Source: an uncultured Eubacteriales bacterium (GTDB lineage: Bacteria; Bacillota; Clostridia; Oscillospirales; Oscillospiraceae). From it: a DNA stretch of 52,485 bases. The DNA lies in the NCBI GenBank assembly GCA_900544405.1, contig UQVA01000013.1, forward strand, positions 1 to 52,485, given 5' to 3'. Positions 50,401 through 52,485 of the stretch are shown piece by piece. The translations under genes were made by a program, and so were the position numbers. The notes under the pieces were generated by a model. It was not told the origin of the DNA, ran no database searches, and saw only the letters and a program-made list of their open reading frames with translations. How positions within the stretch are numbered: the stretch's first letter is position 1; each line of letters begins with the position of its first letter.

Positions 50401-51963
50401 CTTGGCAATGGACATATAGAACATACCCTCGGTGTTGTTGTAGCAGAGCATACCGATGGCGCCGGCCTTGGCGGCGTTCTCCATCTTCTTTTCATAGTAG
50501 ATGCCGCCCCGCTGAACCAAAGCGATCTTGCCGTTCACGTCCAGACCTTCGTAGTCTTCTTCGTTGCCCTCGCCGGGGATGACCACATACTCCAGCTCGC
50601 CCTTGTTGGCCAGAGTCCGGAAAGCGATGGCGTCGGAGGAAGCGCCCTCGATGGTAGCGCTGTCATAGTAAGCATAATTCTCGCCGCCGGCCGTAATGTA
50701 GGGGCCCTTCATCATGCTGTTGTTCACGGAAGCCACGGACATGGACTCGCCCCAGGTAGAGGGGTCGCCCACCACGCCGTAGTCCGGGTTGGTGGCCAGA
50801 GCCTTTGCGCCGAAAGCGTTGCCGTAAGCGGCGCTGTAAGCATTGCCTGCAGCCACGGCCAGAGAAACGCCGTTCTCGCCGCAGCGCCGGAACACCTTCA
50901 GGATGTTCTGGGTGAACTCGTCCTCGCTGTCGTAATCGATGAAGCCGCAGTCGGAACCGAGACTCATGTTGGCCACGTCCACGCCCAGGAAGATGCAGTC
51001 CTCCAGAGCCGCCAGGATGTTGGCAAAGGATGCGCCGCCGCTCTCAAAGAACACGTTCATGTTCAGGATCTGGGCCTGAGGAGCCACGCCCATCACATCG
51101 GCATTCACGCCGGTGTTGCCCGCTGCCGTCGAGGCAACATGGGTGCCGTGGTCGCCCCGGGCGCCGTTTGTCTTGTCCAGCTTGCCCTCGCCGTAGTCAA
51201 ACTGGAAGGGAACCTTGGCGCTGTAATACAGGGACTCGGCGCTGAGGCTGGAAACGTCCTTCTCGGCGTTCAGGTCGTACTTGTCCAAGATCGCCTGGAG
51301 GGATTCCTTCGTCATGGAGGGGTTGGTGGGCGCATCCTTGAAGATGGGATGGTTCACCTGAACGCCGGTATCCAGAATGGCGATGAGCATCCCCTCGCCG
51401 TTGAAGCCGGTGTCGTTGTACACTCCTCCGCCGATCATCTTGTCGCTGTTGGCCGTGTCGGGCAGCAGCTCAAAGGTCGGGGACAGGAACACGGACTCCA
51501 CGCAGTCCAGGTCCTTGATCTTCTTATAGTCGCCATAGGTGACCTTGGCGGAGAAGCCGTTGAGCAGGGTCGTGTACTGCCGCTCCGGCTCCAAGGCCCG
51601 GCCGTTCATGGCCATGGTGGAAATAGCGGAAGCCGCATCGCCCTGGCTGCGGAGCAGGGCATCCACCTGCGCCTCCACGCCGGGAGCGGCCACCTGGTCG
51701 TCCACCACCACGATGATCTCGACCTCGTCGGAATCGTCGTACTCTTCGGTGGTGTCCACCTCAATTTTGTGATCATCCTTGTCTTTGCCGCCCCGGAGCA
51801 CCTGCTTGGCCACGTTGGACGCGATGTCGTCCAGAGTGGTCTCCACCAGGGAGCCCTGGGTGCTTCCGTTGTCGGAAGCGGCGGCAAAAACCGTGCCGGG
51901 AATTGCTGCCAGCAGCATCACTACCGCCAGAAACAATGCACAGCTTCTCTTGAATGCCGTCAT
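44440..51963 (-). CDS. Giant cell-wall-anchored subtilisin-like serine protease
   Basis: About 2,507 residues (positions below count from the upstream ATG at 51969). Signal peptide ends near residue 29 (GTVFAAA); an inhibitor-like pro-region follows to about 170. The S8 domain has Asp 200 (AILDTGVQ), His 274 (GDHGTHVAS) and Ser 604 (DGTSMASPH), with a PA domain inserted between His and Ser (GKIALVQRGG). Fn3-like domains follow. Then come four adhesin-type jelly-roll units, each with DEWLISP-like cores, alternating with four InlB-B/Flg_new-type repeats (AGQGGSITPDG). Next are five to six Cys-pair repeats, a Thr/Pro/Glu/Lys linker, and the end TPGTGD, a membrane helix and KKRKNG. It resembles lactocepin/C5a-peptidase enzymes that cleave host or dietary proteins at the cell surface. 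ATG 51963 has AGGAGG 9 bases upstream; ATG 51969 is only 3 bases from it. With the Opp importer it may form a protein-feeding route. Confidence 0.93.
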   Translation of the reverse strand: MTAFKRSCALFLAVVMLLAAIPGTVFAAASDNGSTQGSLVETTLDDIASNVAKQVLRGGKDKDDHKIEVDTTEEYDDSDEVEIIVVVDDQVAAPGVEAQVDALLRSQGDAASAISTMAMNGRALEPERQYTTLLNGFSAKVTYGDYKKIKDLDCVESVFLSPTFELLPDTANSDKMIGGGVYNDTGFNGEGMLIAILDTGVQVNHPIFKDAPTNPSMTKESLQAILDKYDLNAEKDVSSLSAESLYYSAKVPFQFDYGEGKLDKTNGARGDHGTHVASTAAGNTGVNADVMGVAPQAQILNMNVFFESGGASFANILAALEDCIFLGVDVANMSLGSDCGFIDYDSEDEFTQNILKVFRRCGENGVSLAVAAGNAYSAAYGNAFGAKALATNPDYGVVGDPSTWGESMSVASVNNSMMKGPYITAGGENYAYYDSATIEGASSDAIAFRTLANKGELEYVVIPGEGNEEDYEGLDVNGKIALVQRGGIYYEKKMENAAKAGAIGMLCYNNTEGMFYMSIAKWSIPAVFISQATGEALKKLENKTITVARADGTVASPIYGMSDFSSWGTTGELTIKPEITAPGGGIYAAVPGSSYESMDGTSMASPHAAGAMAIVQQALKKSNPDMSAADRKHMTDTLLMSTAHIIYGEDGVPVSPRKQGAGLISIHDAVSTEAYLSVAGQTKPKLELKDDPDMTGKYTMTFTVHNTGDTTLYYDITPWVLTDGSTEYTNAEGKTYTTSSETAVVLDHTFTTNCTDNRVAVAAGSTADVTVTVTLTDPAKTLKTFTNGFYVDGFVTLAEVDADGKELPDAIDLSVPFLAFYGDWTKAPIMESDTYWDHLDGSASEAQSYTNTAYLSSSENTVDTYLGDNNYFKIPYLADRNAISPNGDDFLDNLSGIYTGLLRNAKTLHYTITGENGEVYYDNTAEYVGKSIYSYSYYQITPAGVGGEEGTGIAPWYGTDKNGMSLPNNTKATVKIEATLPYADHASNNLKSSWEFPITVDTEQPEARNLKVSEDEGRYYLSFDVSDNQYVAAYIFYNLSNSSLLYGGDGIGETKPGQTTHVQEADVTGMGERFGMIVHDYAGNSRTYTVTVPGNTDDYATIKPTNILWTEDFNSAWLPADWSKESKGSSVNTWYRDEDYTASVDYDNDNQQDEWLISRTTDISGVNTDVHMVFNFITNYWFTTQYKHNNLLVMVSADGGKTWEEIWNLWDNAGLFTDWVPTQAKVTIPAKFQDAKDLRFAFVYRGKGGSTLSIDDVTLYADVRENYVAVTATAGDNGTISPSGETLVKKGTSKTFTITPAAGYQVENVVVDGTSMGPLTSYTFERAGVDHTISATFKVAAAAGEETVFANDFDASLLGQGWTVKKTNSSCTWKQMKVTYISPTTDKTNKQAGVDVDEYDEDSYSGGAKQDEWLISPVVDLTGKDATLHFVYGFERSKLYSGAMSYTAEATTDGGKTWTVIWNAKNEAKQSEYNQTGTVKLAIPEQFKTANVQIAFHYYKTAGADAGKVALDDVKLTAPGTAASSDVTLTTSATAGGTVTPAGSGTYAAGTAVTLTFTPDMGHELTGVKVNGRSVTVTDNTYTLTMDQSYFVAATFTEIAAADQTQFENDFESDTFPGHGWTVQGTETNADYIWAKGVYYNWKNLGNTTNHAYIKGDWKGGKQNEWLISPAVDLSGSKTRTLTFDYCYGVGGIRYKDNTVTVEISADGGSTWTSLWDMYSTYHSTTGYALDGSATIEIPVEYASKNIQIAFHYVGNTEDAGPVAIDNVKLITTGASGAEHSITATAGQGGSITPDGTVFVKNGLDQTFTITADEGYAIADVTVDGESVGKVSTYTFKAVTEDHTIAATFYRPTEEFTITASADQGGVITPNGTVTVAKGESATFAIAASSGYEISDVTVDGASVGKVESYTFSDVSANHTIEAKFAKAAAKFDNDFENDDFPGGGWTVKSTNTSAMSYSWHQGTQRNLNDTKQARVDLDYYESDYGDYSTNGADGDAQPMTNGAKQDELLISPAVDLTGKSATVFFDYLLHRYTILNKYAYFTFEASTDGGSTWTAIWNATELGNPGGIYLKGTAEVEVPEAYRTANVQFAFRLKSGSVYDDYDGMFAIDNVKLVSGSSDPCADGHTLTHHEAVAATCTASGMKEYWSCDVCGKLFADEAATTETTLEALTLAALGHEMTFHEAKAATCTEAGNVAYYSCGRCGKNFSDEAGTTEITDVTIPASGHKLTHHEAKASTCTETGMKEYWSCDVCGKLFSDAEGTSETTEADLVIAALGHTMTHHEAKAATCTEDGTKEYWECSVCGKKFADAEGKTEITDVTIPASGHKLTHHEAVKATCTEDGTKEYWECSVCGKKFADAEGKTEITDVTVKATGHDFSKEVVSAATKRSDATTTERATYWYTCANCGEVSTEKFFYYGDVLPTEPTKPSEPKPTDPTKPSETTEPTKDTEPEETTKPTEAPTEPTKPTVTPGTGDPADLALMASMAAVALTGMMAMAFVLLKKRKNG
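44850..45600 (-). repeat. Tandem Cys-pair repeats inside the protease gene
   Basis: About five units of roughly 147 bases code for TCTEDGTKEYWECSVCGKKF-like segments followed by GHKLTHHEA. Units at about 44858-45002 and 45005-45150 are nearly identical at the DNA level over their first 100 bases (shared CTGCATCGGCAAATTTCTTG), which marks recent duplication or gene conversion. Confidence 0.8.
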
Positions 51964-52027
51964 TTTCATATTCCTCCTACTTGTGTTCTCGCCAGACGGG
52001 CATACGTGCCCTTCTTATGCTATGGCC

Positions 52028-52056
52028 ATTATACTATCCATTCACATTCCCGGCAA
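52028..52056 (-). promoter_or_regulatory. Promoter of the giant protease
   Basis: On the minus strand TTGCCG (52051-52056) and a perfect TATAAT (52028-52033) with a 17-base spacer. The leader of about 55 bases contains a small GGGC / GCCC hairpin. Confidence 0.75.
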
Positions 52057-52346
52057 GAGGAGGATTTTCCAAAGATTCCCAGAGGCTTTCCCAGTCATTC
52101 CGGCAGATTGCACAAATATTTTCTCTCTTTGTGCTTTTCTCGCGAACAAAGGGGCCGTAAAGCAAGGACTTAACCGGTGTTTTTCGTGGGTTTTTCCATC
52201 GACGCTTGGCTATTTTAACAACAAAGTCTATCATATGTGGACTGTTCCATATTCATGGAACATAGTTTTTATGGCTTTGTGAAGAATATTTCGTATATTT
52301 CAATGCTTTATGCACATATTTATTCACAGCTTCCCTGTTGAATGCC
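52057..52346. other. AT-rich gene-free interval with palindrome
   Basis: No gene is seen. This is the most AT-rich stretch of the window. TGTTCCAT (52243-52250) and ATGGAACA (52255-52262) form a perfect 8-bp palindrome around ATTC, typical of a dimeric regulator site or short hairpin. Two DnaA-box-like sequences follow (next entry). Confidence 0.5.
52308..52328 (+). other. Two adjacent DnaA-box-like sequences
   Basis: TTATGCACA (52308-52316) and TTATTCACA (52320-52328) both match the TTATNCACA consensus, in the same direction, 12 bases apart, in AT-rich DNA. One match by chance in 52 kb is expected; two side by side is less so. No dnaA or dnaN gene is visible, so an origin cannot be claimed. 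Confidence 0.35.
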
Positions 52347-52485
52347 TGTAGCGGCGGGGCACGCCCCGCCCGCTATCTTGCCATATTTGAGCAGTAGAAA
52401 TCGGCGCTGAGATGAACGGGACAGAGAAAAGCCTTCCCCTGGGGGTTGTGCCCCGCGCAGCGAATAGAAATATTCATGACTGCCG
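52347..52485 (+). repeat. Cloverleaf repeat family, partial copy at the right edge
   Basis: An A module (52347-52373), a B module with ATATTTGAGCAGTAGAAATC (52383-52402) ending ACGGGACAGAG, the closing stem GCCTTCCCCTGGGGG (52431-52445) and then the reverse complement of the extra arm found in copies 1 and 3 (GCGCAGCGAATAG, ATGACTGCC). The copy runs off the window. Confidence 0.8.

Noticed and set aside
44839..52173. A 2,444-codon open frame on the plus strand opposite the protease gene
   Set aside because: It mirrors the protease gene. GC-rich codon use leaves the antisense frame open; the predicted protein is a Gly/Val/His-rich shadow with no domains, and the sense frame has catalytic motifs.

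Overview
The window looks like a chromosomal segment of a GC-rich, Gram-positive, spore-forming member of the Clostridia, most likely a gut Oscillospirales relative. This is an inference from the spoIIP gene, the rpmH-rnpA-yidD-yidC-jag block, the lipoprotein and wall-anchor signals, the SdpI-type protein and strong AGGAGG ribosome sites. No rRNA, tRNA, CRISPR array, prophage or transposase gene was found. Coding is dense. Many genes overlap by 1-8 bases, and many operons start with clear sigma-A promoters with 17-bp spacers.

Layout. 1-6.6 kb: a CBS-domain protein (minus), typA with a pyridoxal-kinase-like gene, then rpmH, rnpA, yidD (TTG start), yidC and jag (plus). 6.75-9.7 kb: prfA-tsaE-tsaB-upp (minus). 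10.2-13.4 kb: a divergent pair of cell-envelope genes, a DUF2207-like membrane protein and a CapA-like protein. 13.7-23.7 kb: a nine-gene pyrimidine operon (pyrC-carA-carB-pyrK-pyrD-pyrF-pyrE-pyrB-pyrI, minus) that encodes the whole route to UMP; no pyrR is present. 23.7-24.1 kb: a small SdpI-like protein. 24.1-33.2 kb: an oligopeptide-type ABC importer (oppA, then oppBCDF plus a DUF3899-like gene, minus). Its two ATPases carry large helical insertions and its OppA and OppC are oversized. 33.8-36.8 kb: a GntR/YtrA-like regulator with an ABC exporter. 37-39.9 kb: an LTA-synthase-like phosphatase-fold protein and a patatin lipase. 39.9-40.7 kb: a SPOUT RNA methyltransferase. 41.7-42.7 kb: three tiny overlapping genes (zinc ribbon, helical protein, sigma region-4 protein) divergent from an XRE regulator, with two matching palindromic operators between them. 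42.8-44.3 kb: tadA and spoIIP. 44.4-52 kb: a giant (about 2,500 aa) subtilisin-like surface protease with a wall-anchor end.

The most unusual non-coding feature is a family of intergenic repeats at about 9.9, 13.5, 40.8-41.6 and 52.4 kb, with solo remnants at 6.6, 33.7, 36.9 and 44.3 kb. Full copies fold as a DNA/RNA cloverleaf: a long closing stem, a side hairpin, a central stem with a loop, and a second side hairpin. The stems differ in sequence between copies but stay paired. One locus nests several copies inside another. I regard this family and the expanded Opp transporter as the best candidates for something undescribed.
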